A stretch of 64,000 bases of DNA from Saposhnikovia divaricata (taxonomy: Eukaryota > Streptophyta > Magnoliopsida > Apiales > Apiaceae). Every line of letters starts with the position of its first letter. Position 1 is the stretch's first letter. The notes beneath the pieces were generated by a model. The model worked only from the letters and a program-made list of their open reading frames with translations. It made no database searches and was not told the origin of the DNA. The position numbers and the translations under genes are program-made. The stretch covers positions 16,768,001 through 16,832,000 of the forward strand of contig CM071596.1 in assembly GCA_036435485.1 (NCBI GenBank). Reading direction: 5' to 3'. Positions 10,019 to 22,059 of the stretch are shown piece after piece.

Positions 10019-11385
10019 AAATACTCTTAGTTTGATTAGTGTTTTTCTTTTTGGATGATCACAACTTTCAACAGAAAATAATGTAGAATTCGTCATGCAT
10101 TATGTCATGAGACTCATGACGTTAGACGTTAAAATTAGGAACATTACAAGGCCCAGAAACGCCGATCAGTTATAAAGCCCAAATTCTTAGGCCTACATTT
10201 GAACAATCTGTTTAAAGAAAAATAAATTGATGAGAATTAGGCCTGTAGCTTGTGGGTTTAACAAAACTAAAATGACCGCCCAATCTGATATTTAGCATTT
10301 TAATTTAATAATAATTGAATATATTTCAAAACACATATTCGAGTGGGATTTATGTGCATGAGGATGAGTTCAGGATTCTACCTTGAAATTAAAAGATTTT
10401 CAATACAAATTTAAGGATATTTAAGTAAATTACTGAGAAGGTATTTAAGTAAATTATTGAGAAAAAATTGATATTTACAAAAATGCCCCTGCAGGATCAA
10501 TTTTTTTATTGACTCTTTGTGTTATATGCTCACGAGAAATCCCTGAGGACAACCTCAGGTCCAGTTTTCTCTATTCCAGTTAAGGGTGAGTATCATGTTT
10601 ACTAAAATTAAAGCCAATCAATTGATGTAGAATAAGAATTTACAATGTCATGAAAGGGTATCACAATCCTCTCATAATATTATTGGAGAGAGGATCTGAT
10701 CCACAGCCTCTTAGTAGATACTTACAGTTTGATTAAAGACCATAGTTTATTTTAAACCATATATAATATGTTCTGCGAGTTCCTTATAAATAAAAGGTAG
10801 TAAAAAATTAAAAAAACATAATTTTAAAGGTTAATTTTAGGAAATTTTTCTAAAATTAATTTTATGAACATTTTTCTCATATAATATATCATATTTTTTT
10901 TGTGTGTTTTGAAATTTAATATTTTCGATCCAATTATGAAATTAATCCACATTACCATGATAAACTAGAGTTAAGGGGAGTGTATTTAAAAAAAATAGAA
11001 ATGAATATTAAATGGGTATTGTGATCCTTTTTTGATATTTTTTGAGGAATGACAATCCCTTATTTTGATAGAAAGGGGGTGAAAATTAAAACTGTTAAGT
11101 TTGTCATTTTTTCCAGTAATTACTGTTTCAAATTACTCCAAATGTGTAACTTGAGTACTCAGTAGGAAGCATAGGTAAAGTAAATCGATAAATAAACGCA
11201 ACCCCGCGGTGTGATCATACAGTAATCAGTTGTGATCAACTGGACTCCTTCTTAATCAAAAAAAAAAAAAACTGGACTCCTCTTCATAGAAAAGCGGTAA
11301 AAAAAAATGTTTGTGTTTTATATTACCTAGTAAATTCTTTGATCATAACAGGTATATTTGTTAACCTGTTTTATTATTATTATTA
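10019..11385. other. Intergenic region, no gene seen
   Basis: AT-rich, with no open frame that looks like a protein and no clear repeat termini. A 9-bp 'actggactcc' word is repeated around an A-tract near 11240-11280. Otherwise I see nothing. Confidence 0.4.
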
Positions 11386-11758
11386 TTAGCTTATAGCCCA
11401 TGCAGAGCACGGGTTATTTTTAATTTTTTTAAATTTGTTTATAGTTTAGTATATTTAATATTTTAAACATTATTTTTAGTTTAGTATTAAATCTAAATTA
11501 ATATGCTGTTGGTGGAAATCGAACCTTCAACCTTTCTATATAACATAATCTAGTATTAATTTTATATTAAAATGTTGTTGGCGGGATTCGAACCTTAGAC
11601 CTTCAACTTTTAGTATTGTTGTATTTAACGGTCATGATCTATTTGAATTGAAGATCTAACGGTTGTGAATGAGGATAACCAAAAATAAGAGGATAACCAA
11701 AAATAAAGGGGTTACCAACTACAAATTATACCCCCTTTCGCTTATTATAATGTATAGA
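11386..11758 (-). mobile_element. Short Helitron-like element, minus strand
   Basis: Read on the minus strand, it starts TCTATACATTATAATAAGCG at 11758 with host A before it. It ends with hairpin CCCGTGC-TCT-GCATGGG (one G-T pair), seven bases, then CTAA at 11389-11386, followed by host T. These are the Helitron hallmarks: 5' TC, 3' hairpin, CTRR, A/T target and no target duplication. At 373 bp it is non-autonomous. Inside are two related phrases resembling the tRNA B-box, 'aatcgaacc' and 'gattcgaacc'. Confidence 0.65.
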
Positions 11759-12099
11759 TTAGAGAATTTAAAAAAAATTCTATGTTTTCTACATTGTTTT
11801 GCAAATATTCTATCTTTTCAAATTACTTGCAAAAATACTATCTTAATTGCAAATATACTCCCATCTACCTTCTTCTCTACTTGCTGACTGTGAGGCACGT
11901 GACAGGTGGATTCCATCCAGCTGACGTGGCAGGTGGGTCTCACCCCTGCTGACGTGGGAGATTTTAATAATTCTGTGTCTCGCAAGGACATATAAAGATG
12001 GTATTTTTGCAATTAACATGGTAAATTTGCAAATAGTTTTTCTTAACAAAAATAAAATTGCAAAAAATTATTTTTAGCAACATATTTATCAAAGAAGCT
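11759..12099. other. Intergenic, weak repeat-like sequence
   Basis: Contains 'ctgacgtgg' twice around 11920-11960 and 'tgcaaat' words on both sides, suggesting an old inverted-repeat element, but I could not define ends. No gene. Confidence 0.3.
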
Positions 12100-12100
12100 C

Positions 12101-12138
<38 letters not shown>

Positions 12139-12155
12139 ATTATTATTATTATTAT
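12100..12155 (+). repeat. (GTT)n-(ATT)n microsatellite
   Basis: About 13 GTT units run into about 6 ATT units. The minus strand gives a false poly-Asn open frame. Confidence 0.95.
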
Positions 12156-12211
12156 ACTCAGATATTCTTTGTCTATAGGGAGGGATGGAACAGAAAGGGG
12201 CGAAATTTAAA

Positions 12212-12385
12212 ATATTTTTTTTGAAAACGAAAAAACATGCCACATGCTAAGTTTTCAAGAACAATATTATGGATTTATGTGTATGAAATTCAAGAATATT
12301 ATTTTTTTTGAAAATGAAAATACATGCCACATGCTAAGTTTCCAAGAACAATATTATGGATTTATCTGTATAAAATTCAAGAATA
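12212..12385 (+). repeat. 87-bp tandem duplication
   Basis: Two adjacent copies with an 87-base offset: 'catgccacatgctaag' is at 12236 and again at 12323. Only a few substitutions separate them. Confidence 0.85.
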
Positions 12386-12616
12386 TATGAAATTTATCAA
12401 TATATTTGGGGGACAATCAAGATTTATTAAATCATGGGGATCAAATACACTATTTTATCAAGTTTTGTGCATACAAATGACTACCCAATGTCCCCCTAAA
12501 TCCGTCCCTGCCTATATGTTACACTAGTATATAGGTTTTAAACCCTACACGAACTCTTATTTAAACACTCATTTTTGAGTGAATTTTACGTGTTTATGAT
12601 TAGTTATGGTTGAAGT

Positions 12617-13386
12617 TGTTAGGAATTTAGAAATTCAAAGCCTGCAAAAATGACGAATAAACATCACAATATGAATTAATCGATAATACTCGTAATTTGC
12701 AATATAATAAAATTATGAATAATCGAATTGAACAAGAAATTAAACTAATAAAAGGATATAGATTTTAATTTGGGTGAGTCGCGTAATGAACTCTGCCCTA
12801 AGGAAGATTGCCCTTCCCGTGCAAGGTTTGAAATTGCAACTCCTTAGCGGTACAACACCCCCTTTCGGTTTATCCCCCTTCGTTCACGAGCAAGAAGAAG
12901 AAAGAACGACAAATATTCCGGTGCTAAAAAAATCCAAATAAATATATAGAAGGCTCTTATATATTGAACCCTTACAAGAACAAGAAGATGACACTCCTCT
13001 CAATTAATCTCCCCCAATATGATATGATTTGCAAGAAGATTATATACAATAATTAATAAAAGAATAATATAATTATAAGCTAAAGAGACGAATTGATCTT
13101 GTTCAAAGTGAAGCAGAGAGAAGTCTGTTGTTGTCCATCCCAAAAACAAGAAAACAACCCCTATATAACAGAGACCCACAAAGTAACGTAATAGAAATAA
13201 TGATCTCATAAAATATTATAATAAAGAACAATTGTAACTGACATAGAGCCCAACGGGAAGAAACCAACGGGTAAAAATATTGTATTATCAAATAAGGAAA
13301 ATATTTAGAAACAAAATATTAAAACAATAAATATAAAAATTAAAATTTTATTTTTCAAAAATAGATATTATATAAAATATCTAACA
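12617..13386 (-). repeat. Level 1 Copia LTR (3' LTR of the element)
   Basis: Matches 50995-51764 along its full 770 bp with roughly 20 differences by eye (about 97-98% identity). Confidence 0.92.
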
Positions 13387-13400
13387 ATCGGCCCCAAAAA
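13387..13400 (-). other. Polypurine tract of level 1 Copia
   Basis: On the minus strand, TTTTTGGGGCCGAT lies directly before the 3' LTR, the position where plus-strand DNA synthesis is primed. Confidence 0.55.
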
Positions 13401-13965
13401 TAAAATTTTAAGAACAATAAATTATAATGTGATAAGAAAATAACAATAGTGAGCACACGATATTACGTACTCAGCACAAGTAGCTTCCGACTTTGAACTT
13501 GTACCTAGTGACTATCATCTCAACTTGAAAGAACCTTAGTGGACTAAAGCCTTGAATTGGGCTCTTTTTGACCAAGTATCAACAAAAGCACACGCAATAG
13601 AGAAAATTCAATCGTTCGGGTTTGCGCTATAAAGGCCATGCGCAAAAGACCGACTCATGAGAGTTTCTAGAGATTAACCCAAGTCTTACAGTTGCGGCCA
13701 CACAACTACTCTCACGTAGGTAAGTCCTCAAAGGTACTAGTGAACGGAAAAGTACCTCGCAAATCCTGCCTTAAGACTTATTAAAAGTATAAATACTCAA
13801 CCTTACCGTTCACTATATGAGCACTTCATCATCATAGGAATGGGGTAGAAGAATGTATCTATGTACAACTTCTAAAGGAGTAAAACTCCATAAAAAAGAA
13901 GGCTCTCACGCAGCTCACCAGTCTAGCTTGTTAATACCCTCTGACCTTCATAAGAAGAAGGGTTG

Positions 13966-14939
13966 CTACTGTCGATGACTACATAATGGGTTTAGCCCCA
14001 TACCCCTCGATGAATCTAGGACTTTATTCCTAGATAATCCTTTCGTCAAAGGATCGGACAAGTTCATTTCAGATCTCACAAAATTCATAGTAACATATCT
14101 TGTCTCATCAAGCGCTTGACTGACTTGTACCGCATCTGCAGATGTCTGTTCATTTTATCATTGATATTTTTCTGCTCCAACATAGCAAGAACATTTTTAG
14201 AATCACAATGTATGGAAACAGGTGGAATATTATTGAGCATAAATGTTAAATCAAGTAAGAGATTCCGAAGCCATTCAACTTCCATGCAAGTAGTATCGAG
14301 TGCAATAAGTTCATCTTCAGCTGTACTTCTAGCAATAACAGTTTGCTTAGTGGAACCCCATGAGACAGCTGCTCCACCTAACATTAAAATATAACCTGAA
14401 GTAGACTTTATGTTACAAAAATCAGAAACCCAATTAGCATCAGAATATCCTTCTAAAATATTTGGATAACCAGAATACACAAGAGAATAATTTATAGAGC
14501 CTCTTAAATATTTAAAAACTCTTTCCAAAGCCTTTCAATGTTCTTTACTAGGATTACTAGTATATCTACTAAGCCTACCAACAGCATAAGAAATATTTGG
14601 CCTAGTTCTATTAGCAATATAAAGAAGGGAACCAATCATCTGAGAATATTTTAACTGAGAAACAGGTCTTCCTATATTCTTTTTAAGAGGCACATTAGGG
14701 GAATATGGAGTTGACACAGATTTGCAATCAAAATAATTATACTTTTTAAGCATATTCTCAATCAAATGACTCAAACATAAATGAATACCTTTTTCACTCT
14801 TAAATATTTTCATCCCTAAAATCACATCTGCTTCTCCTAGATCTTTCACATTAAACATATTACCAAGATAATTTTTAACATCTACGATATTAGACAAAGA
14901 CTTACTAAAAATCAAAATATCATCAACATATACACATAA
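13966..14939 (-). pseudogene. Level 1 Copia pol, 3' half: reverse transcriptase C-part and RNase H
   Basis: Starts immediately after the insertion point inside the RT catalytic motif: 'VYVDDILIF' straddles the break and completes the sequence ending at 48372. It continues with RT thumb/connection ('GSLLYIANRTRPNISYAVGR') and RNase H ('YSDANW', 'STSGYILMLGG', 'STAEDE'). An in-frame TGA around 14530 replaces an expected Trp codon between 'SKEH' and 'ALERVF'. Near 14090 the frame shifts; the shifted frame reads 'DPLTKGLSR', the usual Copia C-terminus, and stops at 13966-13968. A dead remnant of a Ty1/Copia polyprotein. Confidence 0.88.
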
Positions 14940-15959
14940 TGTAATATCCGCGAATTTTTTTTTATTTTTTTTCGATATTTAAATTTTATTTAAGAGCGAT
15001 GCACTAGTATATTTTAATTATCGCATTTTTGGTAAATTTTAAAATTTTATATATTCTTATATGAGTAAATATTATATCATATCTATCTATTTATATTTAT
15101 TTGGTATTTATTAAAATTAGGAAATTTAGGAAAATAGGATTTAATTTTTGGGTTGAATTTATTTTAGAAAGCGAAATTAGAGTCTCGTTTAATTAGCCAA
15201 CAGGGGAGAAACAAAATTATTGAGGAGACAGTTTTTTGCTTTTCGCAAAGCACGCCCGAAAACACGGTCCATGTTTTGTCCCATCATTTTTTTAATCCTC
15301 ACGTTTTATCCCTTTCAAATCATATAAACAGAAAACACGGTCTCATTTTATTTACAGGAGGAGTTATATATATACAGGGGTATCAAGTTATCAACATCAC
15401 ACCCACAAAACATATATTCTTCTTTTGTTCCACCTCTGTCAAAGCCACAGCCTTCTACTCCTCTTGAATTGAAAACAAAAACCCGGCCATATATTTACAA
15501 GAGAGCTTTGCCATTTCTTTTTCGGTAAAAAGTGACCCAGCCCTCATTTTTTCCAAAACACTCGACCTATATATACATACATACAAAACAGAGCAGGTAG
15601 TTAGTTTTTTTTCTTTTATTTATTTAATTTTTTTTTCCGATTTCGTTGTTAAATTTGGCGTGTAGAGGTTTGGTTCCGATTGGTTGTGTTCCGATTTGGT
15701 TGTTGCTTAATCGGTGGTTGATTGGAGGTGAAGAGAAAGAAGGGGAGGCGGTGATGATGGTGTTGTTGTTGCCGGAATAGAGGGAGACAGGGCGGAGAGA
15801 GTGAGCGGCGGGCGAGAGGTGAGGTTGAGAGAGTGAACGGAGAGACAAGAGGTGGGATGTGTTGATGTTGTTAGAGAAGGGGAGAGTGCAGAGAGATGGA
15901 GAGATTTGTCACTGCAGAAAGGGGGAGGAGGGCCGTGTATTGTAGTCGGATAAGGAAAG

Positions 15960-16099
15960 GGGAAGAGATAGACGGGAGATAGAGAGAGAGGAGGAAGAGA
16001 AATCGTGAGAGATGCAGAGAGATTGAAAGAGAGAGCAGAGAGATTGAGAGAGATGACAGAGAGATCGAGAGAGAGAGACAGTCGAGGGAGAGAGAGATG

Positions 16100-16140
<41 letters not shown>
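15960..16140 (+). repeat. GA-rich tract with (GA)n microsatellite
   Basis: Mostly G and A, with an uninterrupted (GA) run at about 16103-16138. It lies in the solo LTR downstream of its TATA-like site, so it may be in the transcribed leader. The opposite strand gives a false Ser/Leu-rich frame. Confidence 0.9.
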
Positions 16141-16144
<4 letters not shown>

Positions 16145-16659
16145 GTGACTGAGAGAGATTTCCGGGGAGGAGACGGTGGTGCTTGGCGGTGGGAGTGGTG
16201 GTGAAAAATGTGGGACCCGCGTAAATTTTCTGTTAAATGCAATAATATTAAAATAATAACGTAATGATAAAACGAGTGGTTGATGTGTTAATCGGGGTTT
16301 AATTATTTGGATTATTATTTAAAATGGTTGGTAATAAATAGATTTACTGAAAATGGTATAATTGATTTATTTAGTTATTTAGTAGTAATTATGGATTTAA
16401 TGTGAATAAAAATGGATCCTTGAATAATTTTATTGTGAGATTAATATTAATTAAATTAAGGAATTTTAGAGTTTACAAGAGCTAATTTTAAATTATAAGT
16501 GCAATTTGAATAATTAATTGTTAGTAATTAAATAGAAATATTTTGTGATTGTTGGGGCATAATTTGGAGAGTACTTAATGATTCATTGATAAAAGAGGTA
16601 TTTAAATGATAAGGGGTATTAAAGTGGAATAATTATTATGATTTTTTTAAATTGAGTAA

Positions 16660-16860
16660 GTAGGATTAATTGTTGTTTTGGAGATTTATTTATTTAATTC
16701 GAGGATTAATTGTTGTCTTGAGGATTTATTTATTTAATTCGAGGATTAATTGTTGTCTTGAGTATTTATTTAATTTAAGGATTAATTATTGTCTCGAGGA
16801 TTTATTTATTTAAATTAAGGATTTAATTGTCGTCTCGAGGATTAATTGGTTAATTATGTT
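16660..16860 (+). repeat. Tandem repeats of about 40 bp in the level 2 solo LTR
   Basis: Four or five imperfect copies of 'gaggattaattgttgtcttg' followed by 'atttatttatttaattc'. Confidence 0.75.
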
Positions 16861-17859
16861 TCATGATATGGAGTAAGATAATTGTTTGAGGATTATTTAT
16901 TGATTGAGTTTTTATATAGGATGTCAATGGTATTATTTTAGAGGATTGATATTTAGCATTTTTGGATTATTTTAATTAACCGGATCGAATCGGATTATTT
17001 TAGACTAAAATTGGATTTATTATTAAATTATTTGTGAGATTTAAAAATGGAAAATGTTTCGCGTAAAAATGTTGAGTTTAGAATTAGTCGAGGAACCATT
17101 TTGGGGTAGGATTTCTGATGAGTTAGGAGACTCGTTTGGAAGAACAGGAACTTAAAGAACGAAAGTTGTAGATATGCAAAGGTACTATATAAAGGTGAAT
17201 AGAAGTTGATTGAAAGGTGATCAGAAGTTGAGTTAATAATAAGCTGAACTAGGCCCGAGAAGGTGAAATGCTGGAGAACCAGAGACGCGGAGCAAGTTGG
17301 AGTATTGTACCGCAGAACCATGCAAGTTTACTAATTCGTACTCCATTGTTCGGGGTATTTATATTTTTAAGTATGCTGATTAAATTTTTCGATTTACATA
17401 ATCAAGTATTCTTTCGAGTGATTTATACCAAATTTTTATTCATGCAATTTACATTCATATATATTATTGCTGAGCTGTTATCCAGACATATTATATAATA
17501 AGGTGTTCAAATTTATTTCATGAGTTGTTCCATATTTGTTGGTACGTTTATTGAGATACGTCATTCGAGTTTATATTTTAGAGTGGGGATATATATAAAG
17601 TAAGTTATGTATACTGATATGGGTCATCTCATTTCGATTCCATAATCAGAACAGTTTTTCATAATATTTCCTCTACTCATTCGAGATGGAAACTATATTA
17701 TTGGTGTCTATTGTTTATTGCTTACGAAGGCAAAAGTGACCGGAGTAACGCACCGGCCCAACTGAGTAGTATTTAGGGTGTGTTCGAAACTTCAGCTCAT
17801 CCTTCTATCGATAGAAAACGAGTAGTGATAATGGATTGATCATCCATTACTTGAGTAGG

Positions 17860-18916
17860 TGAAAGGCAGAGTGTGTAAACTTGTAACACTATAACTAATG
17901 TAACTCAAACTAAAGGAAAAGATACTTAACCAGAAGACAATCAAGAACAAGAAGTCACAAGAAATCAACACTAAATGAAGACAAGGTAATTGATACAATT
18001 CAACATGTTAACTATGATCAATCCAAGAAGAAATCATTGAGAGAAGTTCAAGTCAAAGTTGTTCATGCCTCAGTGATTTGGAAAGCCAAGAATCAAGATC
18101 ATAACTATCAGTATCAATAAGACCAATTGATTTCAAGTGAACAAGAAGGAAAGCAAATATTGGAAAGCCACATTTCTAATTGGATATGGTAATTTATTCA
18201 AGAAGCAAAAACCCTATCAAGACTAGTCACTTATGAACCAGACCGTTGCATCAAGTGTCAGGACATTGATAGCAAGTTTATGTCAGTAATAAAGATCCAT
18301 ATTCAAGAGCTTGGTGAAGAATAAAGAAGACATGAAGATATCACAAGTTCAAGATGTGCATTGAAGTTTCAAGTTGAAGACCAGAATATTTTCTAAGTAC
18401 TAAATATTCTAGATGGCCAAGTAGAAGTTTCTAAGTAGAAGTTCTACTTAGAACTTCGAGATGGCTAAGTAGAAATTCTCAAGTAGAAGTTCTACTTAGA
18501 GTGCAGCTTCAACATGACACATGGCATCTTCTGATTGGCAGATTTCCAAGCTTTCAAGATAAGGCAAGATTTATGTGGACATCATTGGGCCACGTACATC
18601 TTAGTCTTTGAAGACTACAGGACATAGATTACATGTAGTATAAATAGAAGTACTTGTGTAATGTTTTAGTTAGTGAGCAATTCTAGAGAAAAAAACACAA
18701 GAGAAAAAGAGAGAGTGCATTCACAGAGCTTAGTATCATTCACTCCTCTCTCAACTTCTGTTATACTTTGTAATGAATGTTGTAGCAACCCTTTCAAGTT
18801 ATATATAAGACATATATTCCTTGAATCTGTGTGTTCATTTATTGCATCGTATTTATTGCTTCTCATATTCGAAAAGTTGTATTCACCCCCCCTCTACAAC
18901 ACATTTGGACCTAACA
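17860..18916 (+). repeat. Level 3 5' LTR
   Basis: Starts TGAAAGGCAG and ends GGACCTAACA. It contains an inverted repeat with 10-bp arms CTAAGTAGAA/TTCTACTTAG around a single G at 18431-18451, and a shorter copy (8-bp arms) at 18481-18497. Palindromic motifs in the LTR are a described Sirevirus trait. A TATA-like 'tagtataaatag' lies near 18637. Confidence 0.95.
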
Positions 18917-18918
18917 AT

Positions 18919-18930
18919 TGGTATCAAAGC
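18919..18930 (+). other. Primer-binding site of level 3
   Basis: TGGTATCAAAGC, two bases after the LTR. It is complementary to the 3' end of initiator-Met tRNA with one change from the common TGGTATCAGAGC. Confidence 0.85.
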
Positions 18931-19605
18931 TATATGTTTAACATACAAAACATAGATCCTTGTGTTGAGTAGAAGAATCGTGAGTTTTCATTTTTCAGAT
19001 CTACTTTTCATTTTCTCGAAAAGTGTGTTTTAATTCGTTGGTAGTGAAAACTCATCTGAAAAATTATTTAAATACTACAGGTGTGATTATTTAGCTTGGG
19101 TGTATTTTAACTAATTTTTGTGAATTTATCTGGGTTCGTTCATATTTGGTGTTCTTGAGTGTTCATCATCTGTTCTTATCAAAGAAGACAACCCAACAAC
19201 TTTTTGATCTCCTTTTCAAAAGTAAAAGAATAAAAAAGGTGGTTTTTGGACTTTTTAATTTGCTTTATTCGGCCGAAAGTATACAGACATACTCAGTACC
19301 TAGCATGTGGGTTAGGTGGGTTAGGTGAGTAAAGCATTCAAAGTCAAAAGGTGTTAAAGAGATAATATTGTTTATTCAATATTAAAGTAATCTGCAGAAA
19401 AATTATTCTAAGGACAAAAGTTCTACATAGAATTTCTACTTGAGAATTTCTACATAGAATTTCGACTTGGACAATTTCTACTTGGTGATTTCGACTTGAG
19501 CAAAATTTCTACTTAGAGAAATTTCGACTTAGGCAAAAGTTCTACATAAATATTCTACATAGCCTAGTCTTGGGTACTTAGAAACTTTTAGTGACCAGAA
19601 TTGAG
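18931..19605 (+). repeat. Level 3 untranslated leader with 'tttctactt/tttcgactt' repeats
   Basis: The leader before gag has no long frame. At about 19420-19565 it carries roughly ten copies of a short phrase alternating AATTTCTACTTGG and AATTTCGACTTGG. The phrase is related to the LTR palindrome and to the repeats between pol and the env-like ORF. Confidence 0.7.
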
Positions 19606-22059
19606 ATGGCTCCTAAAAATGCATTCAAGATCCCAATGTTCAACAAAGATCACTATGAAGAATGGGTTTTCAGAATGAGACTATATCTAGAGACTGTTAA
19701 CCCTGAATATCTGGAAGTCCTTGGCAAGGGTAAATTTGTCCCAATGGTAGTTATTCCTTCACATACGGAAGGAGGAGTGGTTATACCACCTCGGTCTGAG
19801 CCTAAAAAGGTCTCGGAGTTTTCGGATGCTGACAAGGAACAAATAGCTTGTGATACTGCCGTACGACAAACCTTGATGGAATCTCTTGATCATGAAATGT
19901 TTAATATAGTCAAAGGTCTGACTACAGCGAAGAAGATTTGGGACAAGATAGAAGTTGTCATGGAAGGATCTGCAGAGGTCAGAAGCAACAAAACACTCAT
20001 ACTCAAGATGGAGTATGACACCTTTAGAATAAGGAAAGGAGAAGGCATAACAGATGTCTACCTACGATTCAGTCAGTTGGTATTGGATTTGAATCTGAGA
20101 GGTGTAACTCTCCCCATGGTTGAGACTAATACGAGATATCTGAGGAACCAGCCAAAAAGCATTGAACATAGGGTCTACGCAATAAGAGAAACCAGAGATT
20201 TGCATACAACTTCTCTGGAAGAATATTATGGAATATTAAAGACCTATGAGCTGGAAACTCTTCAAGATCAAGCATGGGACAATGATTCAAAGGGAAAAGA
20301 AAGTGCATCAGGATTAGTTGCTGATGAGGAAGAGTCTAAGAAGGCAATGGTTGCAGCAAAGCCTAAATCATCACTTGCACCACATCAAGTTGATAATGAT
20401 GACGAGTGCGCATCTGACAGTGATGATGACTACTACACCCAAGAAGAGCTGGACAACATGGACGATAGTGTCGTGGCATACATGGCAAGGAAGTTCAGCA
20501 ACATGAGATTTAGAAAGAGCAACCGACCACAGAGAAAATCTTCATCTTATTATCGGGCTGCTAAGGGTGGTGGTAGTTCGTCAGGCTACAAAGGAAAAGG
20601 CAAGAATACCAGCTACAAATCTCCTTTGGATTTCAAAATGAAGTTCAAATGCTATAATTGTGGTGAAGCTGGACACTTTGCCTCGGACTGCAAAAAGCCT
20701 AAACAGACTTATCCAAAAGAAACATTTGAAGCTCTCAAAAGCAACTATGAAGCACTGTTGAAGGAAAGACATGGAAAATGAGCTTTATTGGTGACAGAAG
20801 GAAGAGCTTGGGATGATTCAGATGAGGAAGATGTTACTCATGTAGCAAACTTTGCCCTCATGGCTGAGACATCAGAGGAACCAGAGGTACCAGTTCTGAC
20901 TCTTAAAGTAGAAATGTCTATTGATGATTATAAAGAACAGAACGGGGCTCTTAGTGAAGAGATCTATATGTTGTGCAAAAGCCTAGACTCTTCTCAAAAG
21001 GAACAGAAAACACTTGTTGCCAAATGTAGAATGCTTGAGGCAAAAGTGGAAGAGTTAGAGGCTGCTTGCACTGTAGATACTTCTCTAAGAGACTTTATTA
21101 AATCTCTGGAACACAAGCTCGTCCTTAAGGAAGAAGTAGAAGCATGTCTTAGGAACAATCTAGCTGAGTTAGAAACTAAATGCGAAGCTTACAAACTAGC
21201 TGCTAGTAAAGTGTATGTAGATAATGACACATTAAAGAAAATAACTGGAGTAGGTATAGGACTTGATTATTCTGACCTTCCTAAGAAAGAAGGAAAGAGA
21301 CCTATTGACCCTAGTTCCAGTGACCTTAAAAAGGAAACACCTAGTATTCTTAAATCGGCTGTCAAACCTATCTACAAACATCTTGTTCCTAGAATAGAAG
21401 AAGAAGAGACTGAATTGATAGCTAGATATGAGATTGAGATGGAAGATCGCCAGAAAGAACAACCCGTAACTCCTATCAAACAAGTTAAAATCAATTTCCC
21501 TAGAGATGAATCTAGACTAGGATTAGGAGCTAAGGCTGTTAAACAACAAGGAAAGAGAGAGAAAGGCATAAAAGAGGTTAAGGCTGAACGAATAAAGAAA
21601 GCATGTTATCATTGTAAATCTACTGAACATCTTTCTTATGCATGCAAAGCTAACATGAATGTTCCTGCTGCACATGCCATGCCTGCTACACATACAATGA
21701 ATAATCTGCATCAGAATCATGCACAGTGTGGTCAACCTAATTGTATGCCATGCACTTTTAACATCATGCAAACTTTTGTGCATTTAATGAATGCATCTAG
21801 CCAGTCATGCTCAAATACTGTTGCTAGTTCAAATATCAAGAAAAAGTATGGTAGAGCCAAGACTGTCAGTCCTCCTAAAGTTAGGAGTGACAAACCTTCT
21901 CCTAAGACTGACAAATCTGTCAAGTCTGAGAAAGGAAAGGAGATAGTCGAAAGCTCTAGTAATGTGAAGAAAAGTGCATCTCCTGTTGTTAAATCTGTTG
22001 ATTCTCGATCTTATCGAAAAGCCGGGCCCAATCAAAGTTGGGTTCCGAAGAATGTCTAA
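19606..22059 (+). pseudogene. Level 3 Gag, interrupted by one in-frame TGA
   Basis: Starts at ATG 19606 ('MAPKNAFKIPMF'); the frame is open to GTG 19591, but ATG is the natural start. The N-terminal 200 residues are the Copia gag polyprotein (UBN2-like) domain. A CCHC zinc knuckle ('CYNCGEAGHFASDC', about residues 349-362) follows. A TGA at 20779-20781 then breaks the frame, which continues without a shift to 22059. The second part has a long Glu/Lys/Leu-rich coiled-coil region (about 20930-21230) and a second knuckle ('CYHCKSTEHLSYAC', from 21604), then a basic Ser/Lys tail. Gag forms the particle and binds RNA. A gag of about 817 codons with a coiled coil fits Sireviruses. The TGA probably arose by mutation of a sense codon, although readthrough cannot be excluded. 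Confidence 0.85.

Noticed and set aside
12043..12243. Minus-strand frame with a run of Asn
   Set aside because: Produced by the (GTT)n-(ATT)n microsatellite.
15871..16242. 123-codon minus-strand frame rich in Ser and Leu
   Set aside because: It is the translation of a GA/CT microsatellite and its GA-rich surroundings inside a solo LTR.
18673..18972. 99-codon frame near the 5' LTR end of level 3, repeated at 47371
   Set aside because: It lies in the LTR/leader and has no domain; the second copy diverges exactly where the LTR ends.
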